NCBI GenBank assembly: GCA_014898425.1
Contig: RCSZ01000019.1
Span: forward strand, 434,001 to 498,000
Length of the DNA: 64,000 nucleotides
Source of the DNA: Botryotinia globosa
Taxonomy: Eukaryota; Ascomycota; Leotiomycetes; Helotiales; Sclerotiniaceae
Reading direction: 5' to 3'
The translations under genes were made by a program, and so were the position numbers. How positions within the stretch are numbered: the first letter of the stretch is position 1; every line of letters starts with the position of its first letter. The notes beneath the pieces are model-generated. The model was not told where the DNA came from, did no database searches, and saw nothing but the letters and a program-made list of their open reading frames with translations. Below are positions 24,401 through 35,647 of this stretch, in pieces.

Positions 24401-24851
24401 GGTAGTCGGTCTTGAGGTTTGGCATCTTCTGAACCTTATTGTTGTGACAGGCGTATCTAATAGGTCGGGGGAAGTCGAGCACTAATACCACGCCTTTTAC
24501 TTGACAATCTTCCAATCCACATCTTCAGCACAAATGTTTGGAGTCGGCTTGTAAGTCTTACCGCCCGAGTCCCTTGAGATTGAAATCGTTTTGAGTTGGC
24601 AAAAGAGTCATCGATGTGTTTATCATGTATTGAACGTTTGTTATCTTTCCGCACTGTGATAAGGTTAGCCCCAGCCATTCACTGTTGCTTCTCCACCAAA
24701 TGGTTATCAATGACTCCTCAACTCATCCTCCTGGCATCTCTGGTGTTCTCCACTTTCTAGTATAATAGAGTTCATTTCTCCCTCATTTTCTTCACTTCAC
24801 TGTTCATATCTACACTTCATTGCTTCAAAGATTATCATCAAAGTTATCAAA
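21429..24851. other. 3.4-kb gene-poor region with decayed coding traces
   Basis: No intact gene. A short plus-strand frame at 22301-22500 has a signal-anchor-like segment (VKFLFISLVILAVYGTGLFAF) but ends without a recognisable domain. On the minus strand 24119-24510 has two protein-like runs separated by a frame change ('DFPRPIRYACHNNKVQ' and 'LRSIEEYPISDGTIDATQ'), which could be remnants of one gene. I cannot assign a family to either. Confidence 0.4.
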
Positions 24852-26532
24852 ATGGGAGAATTCGACACCAAGTTTGGGGAACTTTCCCTAAGCGACTCAA
24901 ACACATATAAAGCAACGCCTTTTGGTAAAGAAATGGCCAAGCACTTCCTCTTCGAGCCAGGGTGGAGAAATCTGAATCATGGTACATTCATCCAATCCCA
25001 GCCTCCCCCTCTGCCCCTCCCCATCCTACTTTCCCCGCCTCCAATTGCAATTACCTAGCTTACGAAATTAGGTTCTTTTGGCACGATCCCTCGTGCCATT
25101 CGTGAAAAGCAAAGACAGTATCAAGATGATTCAGAAGCTCGTCCAGATGAGTTTGTCCGGTATACATACCCTCGAATTCTCGATGAGTCACGAGAAGCTT
25201 TGGGAAAGCTTCTCAATGCTCCAGCTGACACTGTGGTCTTCGTGCCAAATGCGACTACTGGAGTCAATACTGTATTGAGAAATTTGGTATGGAACGAGGA
25301 CGGAAAAGATGAAATTCTCTATTTTTCTACAATATATGGTGCTTGTGGTTTGACAGTATGTAGCTCCCAAAACCCGAGTATAATTTTCCAGCACTGCTAT
25401 CAATTGATCGTCCACAATTCAACATCAAGTCTAACCTTTACTCATGCCATAGATCAGATATGTTTCGGAGGCCAATCGTGGCCTGGTCCAACCCAGACAG
25501 ATTACCTTCCAATATCCCATCGAGGACGATGAACTCGTTGGACTATTCGAGAAGGCAATTGAAGCCTCAAAAGAAGAAGGCAAACGTCCTCGAGCTGCTG
25601 TATTTGATGTAGTAGGATCACTTCCTGGATGCAGAGTTCCTTACGAGAAATACATCGGGATCTGCAAGAGGGAAAGCATGTATTCCATCGTTGACGGAGC
25701 CCACGGAATCGGTCACGTTTCACTTGATCTATCAAAGCTTGATCCTGATTTCTTCGTCAGCAATTGTCACAAGTGGCTCTTTGTCCCGCGAGGCTGTGCC
25801 GTATTTTACGTTCCAAAACGAAACCAAGATCTAATAAGGTCAACCTTACCTACATCACATGGTTTCGTTCCTAAAGGACCTAGGCCATTCAATCCGTTAC
25901 CGCCAAGCTCCAAGAGCGTGTTTGTCAAACAATTCGAATTCGTTGGTACATTTGACCACAGCGGTTATCTCTGCACCACCGAATCAATCAAATGGCGCAA
26001 AGAAGTTTGTGGTGGTGAGAAAGCCATCATGGATTACTGTACCAATTTATCGCGAGAAGGTGGTAAAGCTATCGCAAAGATTTTGGGTACTGAGGTTCTG
26101 GATAATAGTACCAACACATTGACAGACTGTTACTTTGTCAATGTGTTACTGCCATTGGAGATTGGAACATCAAACATCGACGCATTCTTCAAGATCAATG
26201 AAGATACCAAAATGCAAGCTTACCAATGGATGTTGGAAACATTGATAAACGAATACAAAACATTCATCGCCATAGCATTCGTGAACAACAAATGGTGGGC
26301 TAGATTAAGGTATGTGATAATTCACCTGCTCTTTGATTCGTGATTCATACCTTTATAAAAGCTTTTCCACATCATATGTTTAAAACTTGGTGTTCTGCAA
26401 CAAACTAACCATCCACTCTCTCACAGTGGACAAGTATATCTCGAAATGGAAGATTTTGAGTGGGCTGGCCACGCACTTAGAGAACTGTGCGCACGAGTTG
26501 GGGATGGCGAGTATTTGAAGAAGGAAAAATAA
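24852..26532 (+). CDS. egt2: PLP-dependent Egt2-like lyase (class V aminotransferase fold)
   Basis: Four exons (24852-24981, 25072-25355, 25453-26309, 26427-26532) give 458 residues; introns are 90, 97 and 117 bp and all phases close. The N-terminus has the hallmark '[16 protein letters not shown]'; the PLP site is visible as D219 in VDGAHGIGH and K245 in SNCHKWLF, followed by '[10 protein letters not shown]' and '[11 protein letters not shown]'. This pattern fits fungal hercynylcysteine sulfoxide lyase (Egt2), which makes ergothioneine in the cytosol. The close paralogues called LolT or isopenicillin-N-epimerase-like share the fold, so the exact reaction is inferred. The partner egt1 is not in the window. 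Lengths and motifs indicate an intact enzyme. Confidence 0.75.
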
Positions 26533-27915
26533 ACATATTTCTGAACATTCTATGACTTTTTTTCAGAATTAAAACGGGGGGTTGGATGGTGAAACACCAA
26601 AATATTAGTTTTGAGCTTTGGTGTGATTTTGGCGTGGTCAGACTCTGAAATCGGTCCCTGTATGCTTCGGGCCCGGATTATCAATTAATTATCTTCTTCT
26701 TCTTCTTCTTCTTCTTCTTTTTTGGCTCTGGTGGCTCTGGTGGCTCTGTCTTCAATACTTTTTCCAGGAAGCCAGAGATAGTTGTGATGTTGGTCGCTGT
26801 CGCTAAGATCCAAATCTTTGGATGAACATCTCGACCCTAATTATACCTCTCATTGTCGCTCCTACCAAGTCCTAACCTTATATTTAAGGTTATAAGGTTA
26901 GTATCTAACCTCACGTAATCAATCACCTGTCTCAAATCCATTTCCTTTCACCCTAAGGCACAACTTTTACCCGGTCTCTCTCCCAAACAAAATTTCACAA
27001 CACCTCCCAAGGCATCACGATATATCAATATCACAATATCACAATATCACCAAAGCACCTCAGTCTAAATTTTGCCTTTCACTTCCCTATATAGTATCAA
27101 GCCCAACTCAATGGTCCCAAATAGATGGTTGAGCACGAGCATTGCACTTTTTCACCACCAAATTTGGGTGCCGTTGCAGCTTTGACGCTCTTTTTCAGAT
27201 ACAGATCTGCGCAGGGACAATCGTACGCATGGCTAGTGCACATCATTCTTGCGTTTGTAGGGCATTTCGTTCTTCCTTAAGACTTCTTTGTTAGTGGCAG
27301 GGAAGCAGGAAGTCCCTGGAAATGATGCTCGGATGGTTCTGCGGCTGGGAAGAATTCTTCTCCAGTGACCATATAAGATACAATTGTGTGCGTTCCTGGA
27401 TCAATGAGTTTAGAGTTTCTTCCAAAAGTTTTTTTCAGACCTGTTTTTACTTTCATTCCTGTTAACATTGCATGCAGTGCTGTTTTGCGGGTCCGAAACT
27501 TTGATTTCTGGTAAATCAAATGATCTGCTCTTTAGCCAAATCTTATCTATACCTTCATACATTTATTGCACTTTCGCACTTGCAATATCCCCGTGTTATT
27601 TATTTGTTTATTGTTTATTGTTTATTGTTTCCTGTTTCCTGTTTCCGACTTTACTGTTCACCGAAACAAATTGAATCCATCAAGAGTTCTTTGATTGCTT
27701 GAATCCTGTCAAATTTGGGATACTGTTTCATCAATCCGAAACCTGGAAACATCTTGCCTTTAAGCCTGTCTGTTCGAAACTCAAAATACCAAAAGAGTGG
27801 GCTTTGACAGTTCCATTGCTATTTCGACACAGATTCTCATATCTACATAAAACTTCTCTTCATCCCTTTAAATACTACAACAATCTACTCGACCATAAGG
27901 CATTTCGCCAGCATC
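26533..27915. other. Intergenic region
   Basis: About 1.4 kb without a supported gene. It contains a (TTC)n run near 26695-26720 and short AATATCAC-type repeats near 27025-27050. The final part is the promoter and leader of the next gene. Confidence 0.5.
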
Positions 27916-30093
27916 ATGCTTTCGCAAAACACCTACACTCCTATGACTGAGACCACTGAGGATGGTTGGCCTTTGAAATTACGCCGGCTTAGTCGTTCTA
28001 TCCTCTCACGCTCCTCTCAAAAGCCCTCTGGTTCTCCAAAAGCACCTCCTCGTCTCCACGATCGACTTGTCTTGGTCGAAAACTCGGAGTCAGAGTTGTT
28101 GGATATCCTGTCTTCGACAATCAATACCACACCAGCTCTCAACGCTAGACCCGTGCATCAACATCAAAATACTTTGGAAGATCCTAGAAGGTTCAATGTT
28201 CTTGATCACAAAGCGCCTCAGAAGTCCGTTTTGTTCAGAGCCAGTATGTTTGGAAGTCTCAAAAGGAAAAAGGCTACCCGGCCAAGTACCAGTCCCAATC
28301 CAGCCCCCACGACTAGAGAAACACCCACAAAGTGTAGTATCATTCGAGAACGTACGTCTCTGGACATGATCAACAACCTCACTTCCAATCTCTACAACGA
28401 CTCCAGACCTGCAACACCGAAACCCAAGAGCAAGTCTCGGGATAGTTCTCCTATTCGCGCGGCAAAATCCATGGGAAGGAATTTATCAATGAAATTTTCG
28501 AGAAAGGCAAGGAAAGCAGAGAATGGGAAATTAGAGAATGAGAAAGCAGGAAACGATATGGAGAAAGGTGCAGGCTATCCAATTGACATCAAAATGGTGA
28601 TCCCGGATCCTGTAGAGCTTCATCCCGCGGTTGTAGCTGAAACACCTTCATCTGAACGTTTCCTTTCACCAACGCCTCTACAAAGTAATTCCTCCCGTAA
28701 AGATCTTCGACGACCCAATACATCCACATCAACTTCCACCTCAATGTCGAACTCGGCAGCATCAACTTGTGGTATTGCACCTCTATCAATCAAGAAAGCA
28801 TACTCCACTTCAACTCTTCGAAGTAGCCAAAGGATTGCTACGGACCTCCCGGTAGTGGAGGCACAGGCAGTTAGATCACCATCGCCCAATTACAATGCTT
28901 CGATGGATTTTTCCACGAAATTGGACAAAGTCCCCGAAGTGGATTTGGCTCAACATCCTACACTATCTCGTGCGTCAACATGCAGAGCATCTCAATCTCA
29001 ACCCGAGTTAGAGCGATATCCTGCTTCTTTCAGTAAGTCAGTGTTGAGCGAATTTCAATCTGAAGCCGATTTCACAGCTTCTGTTCGACCACAAACCCGC
29101 AGCAGCAATGCTCCTCGTAACTCTATGGCCACAACCGTTCGTCCCTCTTTCGATCCTTCTGGTATCTATGAAACCACAACCCAAAACACCCATGATACTG
29201 TCGCCCCTCTCCTCATTCGCAAGCGACCTGATGAAGCTACCTCAAAACGTTTATCTTCCCTCAGGCGTTCTCTGTCAGAGTTCAAATCATCACGCCCAAC
29301 ACCTACTCGTTCCCAAACGCAAGAAGTTGATATTTCTGAACAAATGGGTCCAGTTCCAAAGGTCAATCGCTCAAGCAGCACGCGCTCAAAAACTTATTAT
29401 ACGTTAGGGAGTACCGAGGCACCCGTTCCAGGCATAGGCAGGAGCGCGACTGTAAGGAATGCGAAACGCAATTCAACGATGTCAAATCGAAGACAATCAC
29501 AAGTTCCAAATGAAGCGCCTCTTTCTGTTTTGCCTTCTCCTACATCTTCCGAACCACGAAACTCTATGGCAACTATCAGAACTGTACCTTACGAGATAGA
29601 ATTTCTACCCATCAAAGCCAGTCCGAGTCGTGTGAAGAACCCTCCTAAACCCGATACATTGCGCTCTCAAATCAACGCTCCAGTGTTGATCGAGGAGAAG
29701 AAACGTGCCCAAACACCGCGTCGATCCAAGAGACCCGATTACTTGAAAATGTTTGATGTGCCTAATTTGATGATGGACTGTGGGGGTTATGACGAGTACA
29801 GTTATTCCGAATATACGTACTCTGAATATGCGCCATACTCGACGGGAGAGATGATCAAGAGAGTTTCTATGACGGTCACAAAACAATGTTCTGACTCTGG
29901 AAATGTGAGAGACGGAGAATTTGAGAAATTTATGGAGAATGCGAAGAAGGTGGCTAGGGAGGAGAAACCAAGAGTCATGGGGAGAGATGGAGTTGTGGGT
30001 GAGAACATCGGCGGGCTGAAGAGGAAGAGCACTGTTTGGGGAAGCTTGAGAAGAAGGGATCGTTACGAAACAACGAAGGCTGTGAGAGCTTGA
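27916..30093 (+). CDS. Large Ser/Pro/Arg-rich hypothetical protein
   Basis: Single open frame of 725 residues from a true ATG. No conserved domain is recognised. Almost the whole chain is predicted disordered by eye: Ser, Thr, Pro and Arg dominate, with many basic-Ser contexts (for example 'RLSRSILSRSSQ', 'RRSLSEFKSSRP') that resemble kinase sites. A tyrosine-rich patch (YDEYSYSEYTYSEYAPY) lies near residue 620-640, preceding a basic C-terminus. There is no signal peptide or membrane segment. The long uninterrupted frame with consistent codon use supports a real gene; a signalling or scaffold role is only a guess. Confidence 0.65.
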   Translation: MLSQNTYTPMTETTEDGWPLKLRRLSRSILSRSSQKPSGSPKAPPRLHDRLVLVENSESELLDILSSTINTTPALNARPVHQHQNTLEDPRRFNVLDHKAPQKSVLFRASMFGSLKRKKATRPSTSPNPAPTTRETPTKCSIIRERTSLDMINNLTSNLYNDSRPATPKPKSKSRDSSPIRAAKSMGRNLSMKFSRKARKAENGKLENEKAGNDMEKGAGYPIDIKMVIPDPVELHPAVVAETPSSERFLSPTPLQSNSSRKDLRRPNTSTSTSTSMSNSAASTCGIAPLSIKKAYSTSTLRSSQRIATDLPVVEAQAVRSPSPNYNASMDFSTKLDKVPEVDLAQHPTLSRASTCRASQSQPELERYPASFSKSVLSEFQSEADFTASVRPQTRSSNAPRNSMATTVRPSFDPSGIYETTTQNTHDTVAPLLIRKRPDEATSKRLSSLRRSLSEFKSSRPTPTRSQTQEVDISEQMGPVPKVNRSSSTRSKTYYTLGSTEAPVPGIGRSATVRNAKRNSTMSNRRQSQVPNEAPLSVLPSPTSSEPRNSMATIRTVPYEIEFLPIKASPSRVKNPPKPDTLRSQINAPVLIEEKKRAQTPRRSKRPDYLKMFDVPNLMMDCGGYDEYSYSEYTYSEYAPYSTGEMIKRVSMTVTKQCSDSGNVRDGEFEKFMENAKKVAREEKPRVMGRDGVVGENIGGLKRKSTVWGSLRRRDRYETTKAVRA

Positions 30094-31045
30094 ATGCAGA
30101 TTTACGGGGTATGTCGATCGTGCTCGGTCGGGATGAGAGATTGAGAGTTAGTGTGCGGCTGTAATGGCAGTTGTGATTCCACCATTTTCCTTTGTTTTTG
30201 TCAACATAATATCCTGTTTCTTTACTCGATGCAAATCTTGTTATATATCATCACTACTAGTATATTCATACTTTTCATTTGTCATCTTAATATAGCCTAT
30301 AAGAAAAATTTATATATCACAATCAAGCAACGGTGCATCGTTTGGTAGTGACGCATGCAATGGTCCGTGTCAATATTGAGAATCGTGCTTGAACCAGAAA
30401 TCAAGATTGTTTATCTTTTTTAATAAATTATCAATGCAAGAACTTGCGGTGAAACTAAATCATCATGACAGCTAGAAGCGTCTTTTTGTGTTGGGTGAAA
30501 TTGGTGGCTGAGATGTTCCAATTTGAAACTTCCTCGTCATTACACTTGTCAATGAGAGAGACGTGAACGTAGGATGGAATATTCCAGAATAATTGCTTGA
30601 CTCTGAGCTACAAATGTTAATGCATTTTTGAATGCATGGCTGAGATATGATTGAGAATAGTCTTTCATTTGGAGAGTGATTGCAGGAAGAGAAGCCAGCC
30701 ATGATTTCCATCTCTATGAAGAACAAAGAGATGCGAACCCCTGTTTCAAGCCTGCTGTTCCAGCCTCAGCAAAAGATCTTACAGCCGTGATGTTTGTGGA
30801 TAGGTATTGGGCAGTCGCATACGTATGCTGCGGGCGAGATCATTCGATTTGCGTTCGTGAATAAAGAATTAAGAGACGCCGTGTCTCACCAAGTAGAACT
30901 CTGAAGAATATCCACGAAGAAAATGGATGAAACGTTCGAATATGCAAAATTCTCATACCTATAAAGTGATGTCCAGAACTCATCAAATATTTCAATCCAG
31001 CACTTCAAAAGTCTTCACAAGTTCACAACACATAAACTGACAACC
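30094..31045. other. Intergenic region with promoter of RNase H-like gene
   Basis: No gene supported. AT-rich stretch at 30230-30330. A CTATAAAG element at 30959-30966, about 80 bp before the next ATG, is a candidate TATA box. Confidence 0.45.
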
Positions 31046-31837
31046 ATGGTCTACGTTAAGGTTTCAATCGTCGTCAGCCGCGACATCGAGTGCGACTGCA
31101 CTACCAGATACAACGGACTCAGTCACGAAGCCGTCTTCCAACGCCGCTTCAACCCAGACACCAACGAGTTGTACGTCGACAATCCAGCCGATATTCTCGG
31201 CGCACTAGGCTGTTGCGGTGCTCTCAAAGTCAAATCTCGCAACGCGGACGGCGAAGTGACGATTGATGAAGGATCGCATGTAGTTGCTATCGACAGCGCA
31301 TGCAGTGCCAATGGAAAAGAAGCTAATCGGGCTGCATATGGTGTTTATGTGGGTGACACGACACCTAATTCCGTTTCTAAGCTTCTCGACGAGGATCTCC
31401 CGCAGACGACTCAAGTAGCTGAGTTGGTCGCTGTGCGTGTGGTTTTGAGGATGGCTGAGAAGATTCTGGATGCTTTCATCGCCCGAGGAGGAAATGATGA
31501 CGGCGATGAGGATTCACCGAGAGTTTCTAAGATTCTCATCATTACCAATTCGGCATATGTGGTTGATGGGTTTGCGGATTGGATCTACAAGTGGAAGGAA
31601 AACGGATTCAAGACTTCGACTGGCAAGCCGGTTGTTAATGCTGAGATTTTCCAGGAGTTGGATACTTTGATCTCGAAGCTCAACCATTTTCACATCCCGG
31701 TTTGGTTTTGGCAGGTGAAGAAAGAGTTTAATGCGTCGGCGGATGCGTTGGCTCGTAAGCCTCTTTTCGGAGAGCAGAAGGTTCCGGCTTTGGTCCCGTT
31801 TGTTAGGGATTATAAGAAGTTTCCGAAGAGATGTTGA
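31046..31837 (+). CDS. RNase H-like fold protein, third acidic residue replaced
   Basis: Intronless gene of 263 residues. The RNase H pattern is readable: D83 (AIDSACSANGK), E126 (AELVAVRVVL), N168 (LIITNSAYVV) and D233 (NASADALAR). In active RNase HI the third position is normally Asp (ITDS.YV), so the catalytic set here is D-E-N-D. The 'W..GKPVVN.E....L' segment and 'W.QVKKEFN..AD.LA' also match the family's helix and final strand. An 80-residue N-terminal extension with several Cys residues precedes the fold. Similar proteins occur in many fungal genomes and are not retroelement-linked. Activity on RNA/DNA hybrids is doubtful because of the Asn. Confidence 0.75.
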   Translation: MVYVKVSIVVSRDIECDCTTRYNGLSHEAVFQRRFNPDTNELYVDNPADILGALGCCGALKVKSRNADGEVTIDEGSHVVAIDSACSANGKEANRAAYGVYVGDTTPNSVSKLLDEDLPQTTQVAELVAVRVVLRMAEKILDAFIARGGNDDGDEDSPRVSKILIITNSAYVVDGFADWIYKWKENGFKTSTGKPVVNAEIFQELDTLISKLNHFHIPVWFWQVKKEFNASADALARKPLFGEQKVPALVPFVRDYKKFPKRC

Positions 31838-32844
31838 GAGGTCTTTGGACGAGAAAGTTATTGATATTGGCAGTGAATTGTTTTCCTTGGGTCTGATATG
31901 GAGATTGCGAGATATTGTTTGCACTGAGATGGTTTTGCGTGGTTTATGATCTGAGGAATTTGGTTGAGTTGGGAAGCATGCGGCAATTGGCAGTGGTTTT
32001 TGTTTGAACTCTTGATTTTTGTTTGATATCTCTTACTATGAAAGCTCTGTTCTGAATTTAATAATGTTGCATCTCTAATATTGCTTGAAGATTATAGTGT
32101 TGTGGTAACATGACGATGTTTGTGATTTTGAGTAACCTCCAGCAAACATGATTTTCAGAGCCTACCTTTCGTGATCTCTTATACATATTTCTCAATGGTA
32201 ACAGCCGCACCGAATCAAGAAATTACCCCGTTTTTCATTCATTGCACCCAAAAGGCAAGAAAAGGATAACTATGGCCTACATACCTATGCTCGCCTATGG
32301 TTCCCATCACCTCCCTGGTTAAAATTTAGCTTTACAATGAACTGTCTCGCAGTTCAAGCTGTATTCTTAAACAGCTCGACTCGCCAGTCGAGAGTCACAT
32401 GAGCAATTGACTGATTGATAGGTGATTCGATGTATCAGTCGATAATTGGGCATGTTATGGACGGTATTAGTTGCCCGCTAAGAAAAGACCATACGCATAC
32501 ACGGCGGATTATATGGTAGGATTTCATGAATTTCTCATCTATTATTTGGTGCTACCCTGAATGAAACGCCGGGGGCGTACGGTATAAGTTTGTATACGTA
32601 GTTGCCTTCGCACATCACGTGGATGTCATGAGTCCTTCGAGTAAGTCGTCACTTCCTTAATCTTCATTACGTATTGGTAATGGGAAGGTGTTAATTGCTC
32701 CATGCTAGGTTTTGTTTACAATATGTGCTTTGGAAATTCATTTTTATTCTCTTGACAACTCGCATTCTTCAATTGGCTTGCAGCATTATTATCAATTTTG
32801 GAAGATTCATACATAATCTACTTGTATCTTCAAGATACTTTATT
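31838..32844. other. Intergenic region
   Basis: No supported gene. The last 150 bases are open in the next gene's frame but begin with a non-ATG codon, so they are treated as leader. Confidence 0.5.
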
Positions 32845-35647
32845 ATGGCTCATCGATTTCCCGTCTGCGATACTTGGAAGTCTTACAAAGAGCTGGAAAA
32901 GAGGTTTCTCGGGTGGCTCGTGAAAACAGCATCTGCAATAGGACAAGATCTTAGGTCCCCTGGCTCTACACCTCGACTTGAATACATCAAGAGGCTTACC
33001 GAGGCTGTCATTAGCCAGAAATATGAGCTACCGAGTAACGTCCGAGATGATCTAGCTCAAGTTATATCAAAACGCAAGGAGGCAGCGGAATGGTATGGAC
33101 GTAACAACCAGGCAGATGAAGGCCACAGGCATTATTTGGAAACGTTACAAATGATATTGCGACTATTCGAGAATCTCATCTCAAAGGACCAAAATGTGGC
33201 ACTGGATGATGAAACTGATCGGCAATCCCAAATCGATTCGGAGGCCACCAACGATGAGAGAGTCATCAATAACCAATTCAGTAGTTTGAAGATTGAAAGT
33301 ACTCAACCATCCTCGGATTCGGATAGTGATGAAGAGAGAAAGTCAATTGGTGGTAGTACAATAAATCACAGCAAGCGAAAAGCAAAGAAGAAGCATGGAA
33401 AGAAGGGAAAGAAGGGTAAAAAGCCAGAGAGTGGAAAGATTAGAAAGAACGAAATTGATGTACCGATCGACGAACAAATCATGCTATTGGAAGTCGATGA
33501 ATTCGATCCATTCGATGAATACATGAGAGTTTACTTCTTTCTCAAGGATATAAAGGCTACAAGAACCTATCTACTCGAAATGTGGGGCGAATACTCAATG
33601 GGACTTCTCAGTCTAGCAAGCGTCTCGCTTGCCACTTATACAGCGACGACCAATTCCATAGATTTCGAGCGAGAGTTATTTTCCAATCTGCCAAGTAATA
33701 AACGGAGCTACGAAAGCATTGCAAATATCATGTGCCCGGATGTCAACAAGTTGATGGAAAATTTCAAGAAAGCAAGCGCCACTGACTTCAACGAATTGAT
33801 GTATCTCAAGGATAAAAGTGACGACAGCCAAGAGCACAATGCTGTTATAGCAACTGAAGTTAGTAACCCTAAGTATCAACTGTGCAAATTATCTCACGTT
33901 TATACACTGAAAACTTGAGATGAAATGAGAAATACATGATTTATGTTGAATTAAAATAGTTGAGATCAGACAACGATTGTCTGCTGATGCCCCATTTCCT
34001 TCCTCGCTAACACACTTTGTGTAGGACTATCTGAGTTATACCACTTGGTTGATACTATCTGAATGGCATGATGAATTTTCGGTGAATCAATACCAAAGAA
34101 ATTCTGATCATGAAGTTGTCGCACAGGGAGAAAACACAAAGTTCACCTTGGAAGATAAGATTGTTCTTAATCGAAAAATCTTACACGAATTGATTTACGA
34201 GGTCTCGCACCTCGGGGAAGAGACGGCTACAAGCGTGGATGAGAACTATACTGAAGACGCGTTCACGACAGGTGTCCGGGATTTTCTGACTACCAAACAA
34301 ATTCCAGTGTGGTTGGTCTTCGCGGCACAGATCATGTGCGACATTCGGTTCATACTGGGAAAAGAAGTGGTGCATTGCCACGATGAGGTTATTTTATTTT
34401 CCAGTCATATTCTACAGAACCTGTACAATTGCTTTACGATGGCTGGAATTCACCATTTAAAGGATGTAGAAGATGCAACGTATCAGCTTTATAACGATCT
34501 GCGCTATTGCAACTTGAAAGACTGGATGAGTTCGACTCTTAACCCCCCTTCCGCTGACGGGGAGCATGGAGAGATACACCCTGCGCCAGACCCAGAGAAC
34601 AAATATGGAAACTTCTCCTATCTACGCCGAAACCCTGTTATGTGTGGTTTGTTGATTTTTATGTCTACGATAAGATACAACGAATCAGGAGTTCGCAATA
34701 CAGCTTTTGAACCTAGTACAATGAGCTGTATACATCTCTACAACGCACTCCGTCAAGAGTCGCGGAAAGATTTGGATGAATATCCTGAGTGGAAAGATAT
34801 GGAATTCTTAATCATGATGCAGTCAGTGGACCGGTTATTCGCTCGACGTGATCCACCTTACATTCCGAATGACTATGTCGTGAGCTATGCGCAAAAGATT
34901 CTGAAGCGAGATCCAAGAAAGCTAGAATTGCAGCATGAGTCAGGCCTTGCCAGATATCATCACGGCATCGTCTGCGTGCCAGAAAATTGTGATCATTATG
35001 GGTACTCGAATGACATAAGTAGTCTCGTTTACGCATCACTCAGCGACAAACTTGATAAGCTACTCTCTAGGTTGAAAAATATCTTTCCCGGAAATCAACT
35101 TTCTCCTAGCGATATCTCTAGCGATCTTAAAGATCTAAATCACCGATTGACAACGCGTTTCTCGAAATCAAAAACCAAACCGACTTATGTAGAATTTCTC
35201 CAAGTCCTTATTGGAACCGTAGAGAAAGAAGCTCTTTTTCTGCATTTTGATTGGCACGGAATGTATTCTACGTGCATGTATCTGCTTATGAAGTTGCGTG
35301 AAGAGTTCCGATCAGAAATTGACAGAGCGCCGTCTGGAATACCTCTCATTCCCAACCTTTCCGATTTGGATAAGGTGGCTTACTTTCTATTGAACCGGTT
35401 AGGTGAGAGTGAGGGGCTTAGAAAAGATACTGTAAAAAGGTTGCGAAAGGTTTTCAACGGGAGATCCGGTGGGAACTTGTACTGGTCAGGGGAAGAGGAA
35501 CACCTGGTGATCAAGGCGGTGAATTCGTTCTTGGTGAAGAGACCTCGATACACAGTCTCGAGAGTTGAGATGGAGTTGAACCGTTCGTGGCCTTATAGAT
35601 GTCCGCGGCGATACTGTACTTCGGATACGTCTCAAGGCGCAGAGTAA
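32845..35647 (+). CDS. DUF6604-like fungal protein
   Basis: Two exons, 32845-33858 and 34025-35647, give 878 residues; the 166-bp intron (GTTAGT...TGTAG) is phase 0 and joins ATE to DYLSYTTW. The N-terminus (YKELEKRFLGWLVKTA near residues 12-30) resembles the DUF6604 domain, found only in fungi. A long Lys-rich stretch (KRKAKKKHGKKGKKGKK, about residues 177-193) splits an acidic Ser-rich linker from the rest and could be a nuclear or nucleolar signal. The C-terminal 500 residues are helical and of no known function. There is no membrane segment. The intron is called from signals alone and is the least certain part. Confidence 0.65.
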
